Shown here: positions 19,525-28,650 of the stretch, piece by piece
How the letters are laid out: the number at the start of each line of letters is the position of its first letter
How positions within the stretch are numbered: the stretch's first letter is position 1
NCBI RefSeq assembly: GCF_900112395.1
Contig: NZ_FOLN01000001.1
Location: 248,001-312,000, forward strand
Reading direction: 5' to 3'
Length of the DNA stretch: 64,000 nucleotides
Source of the DNA: Algibacter lectus
GTDB taxonomy: Bacteria; Bacteroidota; Bacteroidia; Flavobacteriales; Flavobacteriaceae
Made by a program: the position numbers and the translations under genes
Notes under the pieces: generated by a model
Database searches by the model: none
Told to the model about the DNA's origin: nothing
The model's input: only the letters and a program-made list of their open reading frames with translations

Positions 19525-20934
19525 TTATTTTTTTACGCGCTTTGACATCAACTCAACTACTGAAGAATCACATTTTTTAGAGTATAACGCTACAAGATCT
19601 TTATATTTAGGATTGAAAGCCAAGTTATTCACCTCATTAAAGTCGTCTTTTAAGTTATAAAGTTCAATAAAATCTGGAGTTGCTTCATATCGAATAAATT
19701 TCCAAGTATCATCTCGAAAACATTCTGTTTTAGGAAGTAAAGACTCCCCTTCACGCTGATGTTCAAAAAAGGCTGAAGCACGCCATTTTTCAGTATGGTT
19801 TGTAGAAAATGATGTTAAACTTTTTCCTTGATAAGAGCTTGGTACATCTACCCCTGCTAAATCCAAAATGGTTGGCGCAATATCTAGATTTAAAACCATG
19901 TCTTCAAAAGTTTTCCCTCTATTTTCTTCCGGCTCTCTTGGATCATAAATCATCATAGGTATTCTAAGTGACTGCTCATGCATTAACCATTTTCCTGCAA
20001 AACCACGTTCACCTAAGTAATAACCATTATCCCCCATAAATATAATTACGGTATTATCTGCCAAACCTTCTTCTTTAAGAGTTGCTCTTATTCTACCAAT
20101 AACACTATCTACGGTACTAATCATCTTATAGTACCCTTTAACCATTTTTTGACGTTTCTCTGGTGTATCATATCTCCAATACCATCTTTTACGATTCATT
20201 GAATGTTTCATGAAATCTGGTAAAGCTTCAAAAAAAGCAGGATCTGCTGTTGCCGGAGTTGGTATTTCATTATTCACATATAAGCTATCCATATACTTAG
20301 GCCAGAAATACTGCTCTTCAGAGCCATCATCAGCATGTGGAGACCAAAAAGAAAGCGATAAACAAAAAGGTTTTCCTTTTTCTTCTTTTATAAAATCGAT
20401 AGCATGGTTACCGTTAATATCAGCTAAATGCACTTCTTTCCCATCAATTTTTTTTAAATAAGGATACCTAGTTTTGGTTATTGAACTATATAAAGAGTCC
20501 TCAATACCACGATTCACTCTAATACCAAACTTACCTACATGCCCTGTTCTATATCCAGCTTTTTTAAGTAAACGCGGATAACTATCCATCATGTACTTGC
20601 TATTAACACTTGGCTTTCCGAAATTAAAATCGTGTGTACGCTCATACAAACCGGTTAATATAGTTGCTCTACTCGCTGCACAAATAGGCGTAGTCACAAA
20701 AGCGTTCTTAAAATACACACCAGAATTCGCTAACGAATCCATATTAGGAGTTTTTATTATTGAGTTACCCGAAAAACCTAAGGCATCCCAACGCTGATCA
20801 TCTGTTAAAACAAAAATAATGTTTGGCTTTTCTTCTTTTTTAGCAATCTCAACGACTTCCTTGTTTTTAGTATTACAACTAGTTAAAAAAAACAAAGAAC
20901 ACAGAATAGGCATCAACCTAATTAACTTTTTCAT
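19525..20934 (-). CDS. Type I sulfatase lipoprotein, CxAxR type
   Basis: 469 residues; lipoprotein signal ends [10 protein letters not shown] (Cys20). Metal ligands Asp45-Asp46 in LTDDQRWD; FGly motif CAASR at 85-89 (Ala instead of Pro at position 3, an accepted variant), and [20 protein letters not shown] carries the second metal pair. The [11 protein letters not shown] motif is common in sulfatases of marine polysaccharide loci. Lies between another sulfatase (30 bases upstream) and GH95 (22 bases downstream). Compact for the family but complete. Likely periplasmic, lipid anchored. Confidence 0.93.
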   Translation of the reverse strand: MKKLIRLMPILCSLFFLTSCNTKNKEVVEIAKKEEKPNIIFVLTDDQRWDALGFSGNSIIKTPNMDSLANSGVYFKNAFVTTPICAASRATILTGLYERTHDFNFGKPSVNSKYMMDSYPRLLKKAGYRTGHVGKFGIRVNRGIEDSLYSSITKTRYPYLKKIDGKEVHLADINGNHAIDFIKEEKGKPFCLSLSFWSPHADDGSEEQYFWPKYMDSLYVNNEIPTPATADPAFFEALPDFMKHSMNRKRWYWRYDTPEKRQKMVKGYYKMISTVDSVIGRIRATLKEEGLADNTVIIFMGDNGYYLGERGFAGKWLMHEQSLRIPMMIYDPREPEENRGKTFEDMVLNLDIAPTILDLAGVDVPSSYQGKSLTSFSTNHTEKWRASAFFEHQREGESLLPKTECFRDDTWKFIRYEATPDFIELYNLKDDFNEVNNLAFNPKYKDLVALYSKKCDSSVVELMSKRVKK

Positions 20935-20964
20935 GAATTTATTTAAATTTAATATTGAAGTGCA

Positions 20965-22818
20965 TTAATCGAAAAGCACCACTTTTTGTTTATAATTATC
21001 TTTTAGAACTCTGTCAGGGTTGGATGCCACATAACTTTCTTTTTCCGCTTGGTCAGCATCGCCTAAATAATTTACATACAAATATGGAGAACCTAAGGTT
21101 TTTCCGCTAGCATTAATTTCAAAAAAAGCATCAAGACAAGTAGTCCCTGCTTTTAAATTAACCTCAAACTTTACCGTTTTCATGTCACTAATTATCGGTT
21201 TCTTTTTAGAAACATTCCCGATATTAAGATATGCGCTTCCAGCCTCTATTTTCTTATCACCTTCTTTATATTTCACTATACCATATCCCGATTCTTTTGG
21301 CGCTCGATTTAGACCTATTTCATATTTACCATCTTGAGCTACATTAATAACCCATATTTTCTTTTTATTACGGGTATGAGCATCATGCGGGTAAAGTGTT
21401 ACTGGGTTTTCATAAGGCGTACCTATATGAATTTGAGCATATTTATCAAAATCTACCGACACATCTTCCCAATAATTATCATAGCGTTTGTATAAATCAT
21501 CAACAACATCTAAATGTTTAGAAGCGATATTATGTCTTTGTTCTGGATCTGCCTTAATATTATACAACTCGTTAGTTTCTCGCTTCACCAATCGCCACTG
21601 TTTTGTCATGACCTGATATTCTTTATTTTTTACAGGATACTCTACACGTTGATTCTCTATTATTACAGTTCTATCATCATTCCAGTCTTTAGCTTTTCCA
21701 TGCAACAGAGGTTCTAAACTACGCCCATCCATTTTAAGTTTATCATCGACCTTTAAATTACATAAGTCAATTAGGGTTGGCATCACATCAATATGAGCCG
21801 AAATAGCATCAATATCTTTACCACCTTCGATATTTCCTTTTGGCCAACGCATAAAAAACGGTACATGATGTGCATTTTCATACCCCCAAATTTTACCACC
21901 GCGCATACCATCCGTATAACCTTCCTCAACAAAGCCTGTTTCAAAATCTATAACCACACCACCAAACCATGGACAAGGCCCGTTATCTGTCATAAAGATA
22001 ACTATGGTATTCTCCTCTAATCCCATACTCTTAATCTCTCTAAACAAGGTCCCCATATCTTCATCTATCTTACTCACCATACCATAATAATTCGCAATAC
22101 GGTCGGGCACCTTACCTTTATAAGGCTCTACGTACTTATCTTCTATAATAAGAGGTGCGTGAGGTAAATTTGTTGGGATATAACAAAAGAAAGGTTTTTC
22201 CTTGTTTTTTTTAATATAGTTTAAGGCTTGATCAAACCATACGGTATTACAATAACCGTTGTATTTTTCAAATTTACCATTATGTTTATAGGTATCATCT
22301 ACATAATTATTGCCCCAATAATCTGGGTTTTGACCAACGCCGCCGCCGCCATGAACAATAGATTCTTTAAACCCTCGATCTATAGGCCTGAAAGGATAGT
22401 TTTCCCCCAAATGCCATTTTCCAAATACAGCAGTTTCATAACCATTATCCTGAAACACTTCAGGCATAGTTACCATACCTTCTTTCAACAATGATCGACC
22501 TCCGATAGTATGCCAAACACCAGCACGCGCCGAATGATTCCCTGTTAATAAAGCTGATCGCGTTGGCGAACAAGACGGGTCTACATGAAAATCTGTAAGA
22601 CGAACACTTTTATTATAAAATTCATCAATTGTTGGAGTTTTTACGTAAGGATTTCCGTGAACACCCAAATCACCATAACCCTGATCGTCAGTCATTATAA
22701 GTATAACATTAGGTTTTTTACGAACGGTTTTTGATGTATTATTTTTTACATCACCCTTACAGCCAACAAAAAATACACTTAAAATTATTAAAACAATAGT
22801 ATATTTCAACTCTTTCAT
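20965..22818 (-). CDS. Type I sulfatase (arylsulfatase A-like) lipoprotein with extra C-terminal beta domain
   Basis: I use the ATG at 22818 because it gives a clean lipoprotein signal (MKELKYTIVLIILSVFFVGC, lipid on Cys20); a longer frame from 22893 would add 25 residues with no such signal. Metal ligands Asp44-Asp45 in MTDDQGYGDLG, FGly motif CSPTR at 83-87, KWHLG at ~125, and MTDNGPCPWFGG with the second metal pair. After the catalytic region (~490) comes a ~125-residue beta-sandwich (IWVINVAQDGKYEIGLNR, later GSPYLYVNYLGDAD) that may bind glycan. First sulfatase after the ROK gene (96-base gap). Intact. Confidence 0.92.
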   Translation of the reverse strand: MKELKYTIVLIILSVFFVGCKGDVKNNTSKTVRKKPNVILIMTDDQGYGDLGVHGNPYVKTPTIDEFYNKSVRLTDFHVDPSCSPTRSALLTGNHSARAGVWHTIGGRSLLKEGMVTMPEVFQDNGYETAVFGKWHLGENYPFRPIDRGFKESIVHGGGGVGQNPDYWGNNYVDDTYKHNGKFEKYNGYCNTVWFDQALNYIKKNKEKPFFCYIPTNLPHAPLIIEDKYVEPYKGKVPDRIANYYGMVSKIDEDMGTLFREIKSMGLEENTIVIFMTDNGPCPWFGGVVIDFETGFVEEGYTDGMRGGKIWGYENAHHVPFFMRWPKGNIEGGKDIDAISAHIDVMPTLIDLCNLKVDDKLKMDGRSLEPLLHGKAKDWNDDRTVIIENQRVEYPVKNKEYQVMTKQWRLVKRETNELYNIKADPEQRHNIASKHLDVVDDLYKRYDNYWEDVSVDFDKYAQIHIGTPYENPVTLYPHDAHTRNKKKIWVINVAQDGKYEIGLNRAPKESGYGIVKYKEGDKKIEAGSAYLNIGNVSKKKPIISDMKTVKFEVNLKAGTTCLDAFFEINASGKTLGSPYLYVNYLGDADQAEKESYVASNPDRVLKDNYKQKVVLFD

Positions 22819-22914
22819 ACTTGGCTTATAATTACTGCTCGATAAGCCCAAAAAGAAATAAACATGATGTTTTAGATTTATTACACTTACCAATATTAAA
22901 TAATTTATTCTTTT

Positions 22915-24141
22915 CTAAACACCCGTTAATTCTAGATTTAATATTTTTTCCAAAACCAATGACACTGCTCCAATTGAAGTTGCTTGATCCCCATGTGTAC
23001 AAGGAAGTATCTTTACTTTGGTATTTGCATCCAACAAGTATTTATCTTTTTTCTTTTCTATTAAATCAAATAGCAATCTCCCATTTAGAGAAATTCCACC
23101 ACCAACATATACCGTTTCTGGATTTAACAAGTTAGCTATGGTTCCTATTCCTTTACATAAATATTCCGCTACTTCGTCATAAATTTTAATTGAAGTAACA
23201 TCACCTTTACTTACTGCTTCCGCCACTAACTCTGCAGTAATTAAACTTTCATTATTAGCACTCAATTCTTTTAATATCTCCGAAGTATTATTTAGTAATG
23301 CTTCCCTACCTAACGAAGCGATTCTATGACCAGATGCTAAAGCTTCCAAACATCCATACATACCACATTTGCATTGCACTTCGCTATCTGTATCTACAGA
23401 AATATGACCAAGTTCTCCTGCAAAACCAGAATAACCCTTAAGAAGATTACCTTCTACAACCAAACCGGAAGCGATACCGTAACCTATATTTATTACTGCA
23501 AAATTTTTCTGATTCTCCTTAGCTCCCATTTTCAATTCGCCCAATGCCATAAGGCGGGTTGAATTATCATAGAAAAAAGGTAAATCCAAATGTTTTTCTA
23601 ATTCTTTTCTTAGATCAACATGAGACCAACCAAAATCAGGAGAAGACTCTATAATACCAGTTTCACTATTAACCAAACCAGCTACACCAATACCAATACC
23701 CCAAATTTTAGAATTTGGCTCTTTTCTTTTTTGAAGTTTTTTTATTACTTTAATTACCTTATCAACAATAGAACTAAATCCTTTATTTAATTCTGTTGGT
23801 ACTTGAATTTCAGAAATAAAATTAGCATTAAGATCCACCATACATCCTCTAATATAAGTAGCCCCTAAATCAATCCCTACTATGTAATTATTATCATTTT
23901 TAAATTTAACAATTACTGGAGGTCTTCCTCCACTAGAGTTACCAACCCCAAGACTTTCTACTAAACCATCAACATGTATCAACTCGTCTACTATTCTCGT
24001 AATAGACGGCGGGGTTAAACCCGATTTTTTAGCTAAATCTGATCGGCTTATTTGACCATTGTGATTAATTAACTCTAGGACAACTTTCTTATTAACTAAA
24101 TGTAACAAGCCTACGTCCATTTTTGCATACTCCTTTTTCAT
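22915..24141 (-). CDS. ROK-family transcriptional repressor (NagC/XylR/Mlc type)
   Basis: The N-terminus is a winged HTH (NGQISRSDLAKKSGLTPPS, then ITRIVDEL). The rest is a ROK sugar-kinase fold: GIDLGATYIRG phosphate loop, GIGVAGLV, then GELGHISVD and the zinc motif CKCGMYGCLEA. ROK repressors bind a sugar or sugar phosphate and release AT-rich palindromes. I choose ATG at 24141 (MKKEYAKMDVG); the frame extends to a TTG at 24165, but a TATCTTTG -7-type element at 24163-24170 overlaps that codon. The gene sits directly upstream of two sulfatases and GH95, so it is the obvious local regulator. It probably represses itself through the dyad at 24167-24191. Confidence 0.9.
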   Translation of the reverse strand: MKKEYAKMDVGLLHLVNKKVVLELINHNGQISRSDLAKKSGLTPPSITRIVDELIHVDGLVESLGVGNSSGGRPPVIVKFKNDNNYIVGIDLGATYIRGCMVDLNANFISEIQVPTELNKGFSSIVDKVIKVIKKLQKRKEPNSKIWGIGIGVAGLVNSETGIIESSPDFGWSHVDLRKELEKHLDLPFFYDNSTRLMALGELKMGAKENQKNFAVINIGYGIASGLVVEGNLLKGYSGFAGELGHISVDTDSEVQCKCGMYGCLEALASGHRIASLGREALLNNTSEILKELSANNESLITAELVAEAVSKGDVTSIKIYDEVAEYLCKGIGTIANLLNPETVYVGGGISLNGRLLFDLIEKKKDKYLLDANTKVKILPCTHGDQATSIGAVSLVLEKILNLELTGV

Positions 24142-24162
24142 ATCACTCAAAATTTGTGGGTT

Positions 24163-24191
24163 CAAAGATATTAAAATAACTTTCTAATATC
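24163..24191 (-). promoter_or_regulatory. ROK gene promoter with overlapping operator
   Basis: On the minus strand TATCTTTG (24163-24170) fits TAnnTTTG. A dyad GATATTA (24167-24173) / TAATATC (24185-24191) overlaps it. The internal sequence ATTAAAATAACTTT is repeated exactly at 26781-26794 in the GH3 promoter. Autoregulation is inferred. Confidence 0.5.
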
Positions 24192-24353
24192 ATTAGTATA
24201 ATGTACGAAAAATCCTTTTACATTAAAACAAAATAAATACTTTTTATATTAATTTTAAAAAGATAACAATATATTAACTATAAAATATAAATACTTGTTT
24301 TGTTTGTCGAAAAAAAACAAATTCCCTACTTCCAACTCCAATTATTCCCCAAA

Positions 24354-26657
24354 CTATTTATTTAATTCAAACTTACCTGTTACACCTTGACTAGAAGAAG
24401 TTCCTACCATTATAGTATAAGCACCTTTCTCTAATACTTTTTCTATATGAACACCAGTAAACTCTAACATTTTTGGTGTAATAACAAAACGTACGGTTTT
24501 TGTTTCACCGCCTTTAATTAAAACCTTCTCAAAAGCCTTAAGCTCTTTATTTGGGCGCATTACAGACCCAACCTCGTCCTTAATATATAACTGAACAACC
24601 TCTTTTGCTAAAATAGCACTGGTATTCTTTACATCAACACGAACTTCAATTTCAGTTTCTGGCGTAATAACCTCTGAAGATAATTTTAAATTAGCATACT
24701 CAAAATTAGCATAACTCAATCCAAAACCAAAAGGATACAATGGCCCTTTTTCCATAAAGAGATACTCTTTCTTATTATTTATTTCTTTACCACTATAATG
24801 AAAAGGTAATTGACCGATAGACCTAGGCACAGTAACTGGTAGTTTTCCTGACGGCGACACTTCTCCAAAAATAACTTTCGCAAAAGAATTATCTCCCTTT
24901 TCACTTAAATCCCAACCATCTAACACAGCATCCGCCAACTCGGAAATTTTATTAATAGCCAACGTTCTTCTATGCTTAAGCACCACAACAATCGGCTTAC
25001 CTAAAAGCTTCACCCTTTCTAAGAGTTCATCTTGCGAGCCAACAGGCTCAATAGTTGCCCGATCCCCTAGTGCACTTCCAAAAAAAGCTTCTTTAGAAGT
25101 AAATCGATCACCACCCAGAAAAAGCACAACCACATCCGACGTTTTAGCAATTTCTAAAAGTTCCTCTATCGCTAAGTCATTTCTAGGCAACAATTTCGGT
25201 GTACTTCTATTTTCGTTTGTAAGATGAAACCCTTGATTTGCCACAATCGAAACTTCCGAACCAACAACTTCCTCGAATGCTACTTTAGTCCCTGCTTCAA
25301 CCAAAGGACCAAGAAGTGCTATTTTTTTCAACCCGCTCTTTTTTAGAGGTAGCAAACTAGCATCATTCTTTAATAAAATTATTGATTCTAAATCGGATTC
25401 CTGAGCTAAATTTAAAGAAGACTCCGAACGTACATTCGACGCCACCAACTTGGTATCAATATATGGGTTTTCAAAAAGACCTAAAATAAATTTAGTACGC
25501 AGCACTCTTCCCGCAGAACGATCTATCAAGGTCATCAATTCAGGTTTGGTTTTTAAGATTTCAGGCAACAAAGCATAAGCATCTTCAGAATACAAATCAA
25601 CATCAATTCCAGCTTCCAATCCTAATATTGCAGCATCCTCTTTTGATTCTGCAACTTTCATAAAAGAAAAAAGACGCGCAACATCATTGGCATCAGAAAC
25701 AACATACCCATCAAAACCCCATCTATCACGTAAAACTCCTGTAAGCAAAGCTTTATTCCCATGACTCGCAATACCATTCAAATCGGCATGAGACGCCATA
25801 ACACCTAAAGCCTCAGCCTCTTTTACAGCAGCCTCAAAAGAAGGATAAATTTCATCTTCCAATGTTCTAGGCGATATTTCCACCGCAGCAAAATTGGTAC
25901 CACCTAACACTTGGCCATAACCAGCGAAATGCTTTACCACAGCCCCAATATGCGTTCCATTACCCAAACCAACATAATCACCCTGCACACCTTTTACTGC
26001 ACTAACAACCATTTGTGTTGTTAAATAGGTATCCTCTCCAAATGCTTCAGACATACGACCAAATCTAGGATCACGAACAAGGTCTGCCTCCGGAGAATGA
26101 CACATATGCATACCTCTCAATCTAGCCTCCCTACCCACAACATCCCAAACGCGCTGCACCAATTCAGGATTAAACGATGCTGCAGATGCAATAGGCCTAC
26201 CAAATACAGTGCACCCTTCCGCATCAACACCATTATAAGACTCTGTTACAAAAAGCCCAGGTATCCCCCAACGGTTATTTTTTATAATATATTCTTGCAA
26301 TTCATTATTAAGCTTCGCAGCTTCTAACGGACTTAAACTTTCGCCAGGGTTCTTAATGCCACCAATTCCAATTCCCAGTTTACTTATGACCTTATCAGAC
26401 AATTCTAAACCACCTTTACTATTTGCACGAACACCAATATTCGCATGAAATATCCGCATTTGAGCCACCTTTTCTTCTATAGACATTACAGACAAAAGGT
26501 TTTCTACCCGTTCTTCTATTGACAAAGTAACATCCTTATAAGCATGCCTTTTTTCTTGAGAAGAACCACCGTTTGAAAAAACCAAAAACACTAATAATAT
26601 ATTGCATTTTGTTTTCACAAATTTTAACCATTTTCCAAAGAGACCATTTATTCCCAT
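24354..26657 (-). CDS. GH3 beta-glucosidase/beta-xylosidase-like enzyme
   Basis: 767 residues with a signal peptide (TKCNILLVFLVFSNGGSSQ). Full three-domain GH3: TIM barrel with KHFAGYG (Lys242-His243) and nucleophile Asp322 in GFDGYVVSDAND; alpha/beta sandwich (~390-620); and a C-terminal fibronectin III-like domain (ending KGAYTIMVGTSSSQGV). Sequence type is like secreted BglX-like enzymes that act on beta-linked glucose, xylose, galactose or GlcNAc. The general acid lies in the second domain and cannot be fixed by eye. Own promoter with a ROK-type dyad at 26759-26801; divergent from the Gfo/Idh/MocA gene. Probably periplasmic. Confidence 0.92.
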   Translation of the reverse strand: MGINGLFGKWLKFVKTKCNILLVFLVFSNGGSSQEKRHAYKDVTLSIEERVENLLSVMSIEEKVAQMRIFHANIGVRANSKGGLELSDKVISKLGIGIGGIKNPGESLSPLEAAKLNNELQEYIIKNNRWGIPGLFVTESYNGVDAEGCTVFGRPIASAASFNPELVQRVWDVVGREARLRGMHMCHSPEADLVRDPRFGRMSEAFGEDTYLTTQMVVSAVKGVQGDYVGLGNGTHIGAVVKHFAGYGQVLGGTNFAAVEISPRTLEDEIYPSFEAAVKEAEALGVMASHADLNGIASHGNKALLTGVLRDRWGFDGYVVSDANDVARLFSFMKVAESKEDAAILGLEAGIDVDLYSEDAYALLPEILKTKPELMTLIDRSAGRVLRTKFILGLFENPYIDTKLVASNVRSESSLNLAQESDLESIILLKNDASLLPLKKSGLKKIALLGPLVEAGTKVAFEEVVGSEVSIVANQGFHLTNENRSTPKLLPRNDLAIEELLEIAKTSDVVVLFLGGDRFTSKEAFFGSALGDRATIEPVGSQDELLERVKLLGKPIVVVLKHRRTLAINKISELADAVLDGWDLSEKGDNSFAKVIFGEVSPSGKLPVTVPRSIGQLPFHYSGKEINNKKEYLFMEKGPLYPFGFGLSYANFEYANLKLSSEVITPETEIEVRVDVKNTSAILAKEVVQLYIKDEVGSVMRPNKELKAFEKVLIKGGETKTVRFVITPKMLEFTGVHIEKVLEKGAYTIMVGTSSSQGVTGKFELNK

Positions 26658-26758
26658 AATAAAAATAATGTTTTATCTATTTACACAAATTAAGCTAAGA
26701 CAAGAAATGACATCATATCAATTTTTTAGTCTAAATAAACCGCCTTATAGCCATGGTT

Positions 26759-26801
26759 CAAAAATATCAAATAAAAAGTTATTAAAATAACTTTAATAAC
26801 T
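26759..26801 (-). promoter_or_regulatory. GH3 promoter -7 element with adjacent ROK-type dyad
   Basis: Minus-strand TATTTTTG (26759-26766) fits the -7 consensus. AGTTATTAAA (26777-26786) and its exact inverse TTTAATAACT (26792-26801) lie just upstream, where the -33 element would be bound. ATTAAAATAACTTT inside it is identical to the ROK promoter dyad. Confidence 0.55.
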
Positions 26802-26963
26802 AAAATCACATTAAATTAAAGTTAATTATTAATAATAAGCCCTATTTCAATGTAAAATCATGTAAAAAATCAACAATAACACTTTTTTAGAGTCAAATAT
26901 TTTTTTTTCAATAAAAATATTAATTAAAATTAAAAAGACTTTACAAAGTTTATTTAATTATAT

Positions 26964-26971
26964 TAGATTTG
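26964..26971 (+). promoter_or_regulatory. Candidate -7 element for the Gfo/Idh/MocA gene
   Basis: TAGATTTG matches TAnnTTTG, 70 bases before the start codon. No convincing -33 TTTG is visible, so this is tentative. The rest of the 26658-27040 gap contains only AT-rich sequence and the GH3 operator. Confidence 0.35.
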
Positions 26972-27040
26972 TAACTATTCTTATTAGAAACAGAGTTAAT
27001 TAAATATATTTAAAATACAAAAACTTAATAATTACTTAAA

Positions 27041-28420
27041 ATGGAAAGAAGAGACCTATTAAAAAACCTTGGGCTTTTAGCTGGAGCAGCTATTATACCA
27101 AATGCGCTACAAGCTACTAATCTAGAAGAGCCAATTACAAGTATTAGCGAGCACTTTTTAAACCCACTAAGCCTAGACAAACCCATTACTGTTATAACTA
27201 TTGGAGCGGGCGCTAGAGGAAACACTTATAGTAATTATAGCGTACATTTCCCAAACCAAATGAATATTATTGGAGTTGCGGAACCTGTAGCTGAAAGAAA
27301 TAATAGATACGCAGAAAAATATAATATCATTGATGAAAACAGATTTGATACTTGGGAACGTGTATTTGAGCGACCAAAATTTGCCGATGCCGTTATCATC
27401 TCTACACCAGATCAATTACATTACGCACCTTGTATGAAGGCATTAGAAATGGGTTATGATGTTTTATTAGAAAAACCGATTTCTCCTTCAGAAGAAGAAT
27501 GTTTAGATATTTTAAGGTTAGCAAAAGAAAAGAATAGAATTGTAGCTGTGTGCCACGTACTTCGATACGCCCCTTATTTTATTGAGTTAAAAAAGATGAT
27601 TGATGATGGTGCAGTAGGTGAATTGGTTAGTATTGACCATTTTGAACCGATTGAACATACTCACATGGCGCATTCGTACGTTAGAGGAAACTGGCATAAC
27701 TCTAAAACGAGCACCCCTATAATTTTAGCCAAATCTTGTCATGATATGGATATCATGAGATGGCTAATAAACGAGCCTTGTGAAAGTATAGCCTCTTACG
27801 GCAACGTAAAATGGTTTAAAGAAGAAAACGCACCAGAAGGAAGCACAGCAAGATGTACAGATGGTTGTGCTGTTGAATCTACATGTCCTTATTCTGCTGT
27901 AAACAACTATTATAGAAAAAGACAAAGAACGCATGTATTTGATTTACCAAAAGACAAAGAAAAACAAGGGGAATACATCATGGAAAAATTAAGAACCACC
28001 AACTACGGTAAATGTGTTTATAAATCAGACAATGATCAACCTGATCATTACGTAAGCTCTATGCAATTTAAAGATGGTATTACAGCTAATTTCTCAATGG
28101 AAGCATTTACGGCTTATCACGGAAGGCGTACACGTATCATGGGGTCTATGGGAGATATCGTTGGAGATATGGACACTTACACACACACCGATTTTAGAAC
28201 AGGTAAAAAAACCGAAAGAAAAGTAGAAAGAAAAAGAGGTGGTATCTATGATAGCCATGGTGGTGGAGATTTACGTTTGGTTGCAGATTGGTTACAAGCG
28301 GTTTCTAAACAAGATGCAACCCTATTAACATCTACTATTGATGCTTCTATTGAAAGTCATGTAATGTGTTTCAAATCTGAAGAAAGTAGACTTGGTAGAA
28401 AAATGGTTGAAATCAAATAA
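27041..28420 (+). CDS. Gfo/Idh/MocA-family oxidoreductase with Tat-like signal
   Basis: 459 residues. The N-terminus ERRDLLKNLGLLAGAAIIP is a twin-arginine-type export signal. A Rossmann fold follows with GAGARGNTYSNYS, ISTPDQLHYAPCMKAL, and LEKPISPSEEE (the family EKP motif), then HVLRYAP and SCHDMDIMRWL in the substrate domain. A Cys cluster (CTDGC, then CPYSA) sits in an insertion. Exported members of this family either oxidise sugars with tightly bound NAD or act as NAD-dependent glycosidases of the GH109 type. Which applies here is not readable. With the DUF1080 protein at 9.4 kb it could form a keto-sugar cleavage pair. Single-gene transcript, with a terminator at 28.5 kb. Confidence 0.88.
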   Translation: MERRDLLKNLGLLAGAAIIPNALQATNLEEPITSISEHFLNPLSLDKPITVITIGAGARGNTYSNYSVHFPNQMNIIGVAEPVAERNNRYAEKYNIIDENRFDTWERVFERPKFADAVIISTPDQLHYAPCMKALEMGYDVLLEKPISPSEEECLDILRLAKEKNRIVAVCHVLRYAPYFIELKKMIDDGAVGELVSIDHFEPIEHTHMAHSYVRGNWHNSKTSTPIILAKSCHDMDIMRWLINEPCESIASYGNVKWFKEENAPEGSTARCTDGCAVESTCPYSAVNNYYRKRQRTHVFDLPKDKEKQGEYIMEKLRTTNYGKCVYKSDNDQPDHYVSSMQFKDGITANFSMEAFTAYHGRRTRIMGSMGDIVGDMDTYTHTDFRTGKKTERKVERKRGGIYDSHGGGDLRLVADWLQAVSKQDATLLTSTIDASIESHVMCFKSEESRLGRKMVEIK

Positions 28421-28507
28421 TTGATATTTAATTAAACAACACCAAAAAATATACAAGTTTTCATTTTCAAATTTAAAAGAAAACCTTTATACAATATATA
28501 ATTTAAA

Positions 28508-28537
28508 AAACTCTGGATTGAAATCAATCCGGAGTTT
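28508..28537 (+). terminator. Hairpin terminator after the oxidoreductase gene
   Basis: AAACTCTGGATTG (28508-28520) pairs with CAATCCGGAGTTT (28525-28537) with a 4-base loop and one G-T pair; an AT-rich run follows. Confidence 0.65.
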
Positions 28538-28650
28538 ATTAATTTAAATATTTATCAAAACATAAAAATCCGATTCTAAAAAGAGCTAAAACGTATGTTA
28601 GAACCATTCGGATGATCTGATAACATCAAACATTATAAGATAAAGACATC

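Noticed and set aside
22819-22893. Longer start for the sulfatase at 20965
   Set aside because: The extra 25 residues lack a signal and push the lipobox away from the N-terminus; the internal ATG gives a textbook lipoprotein signal.
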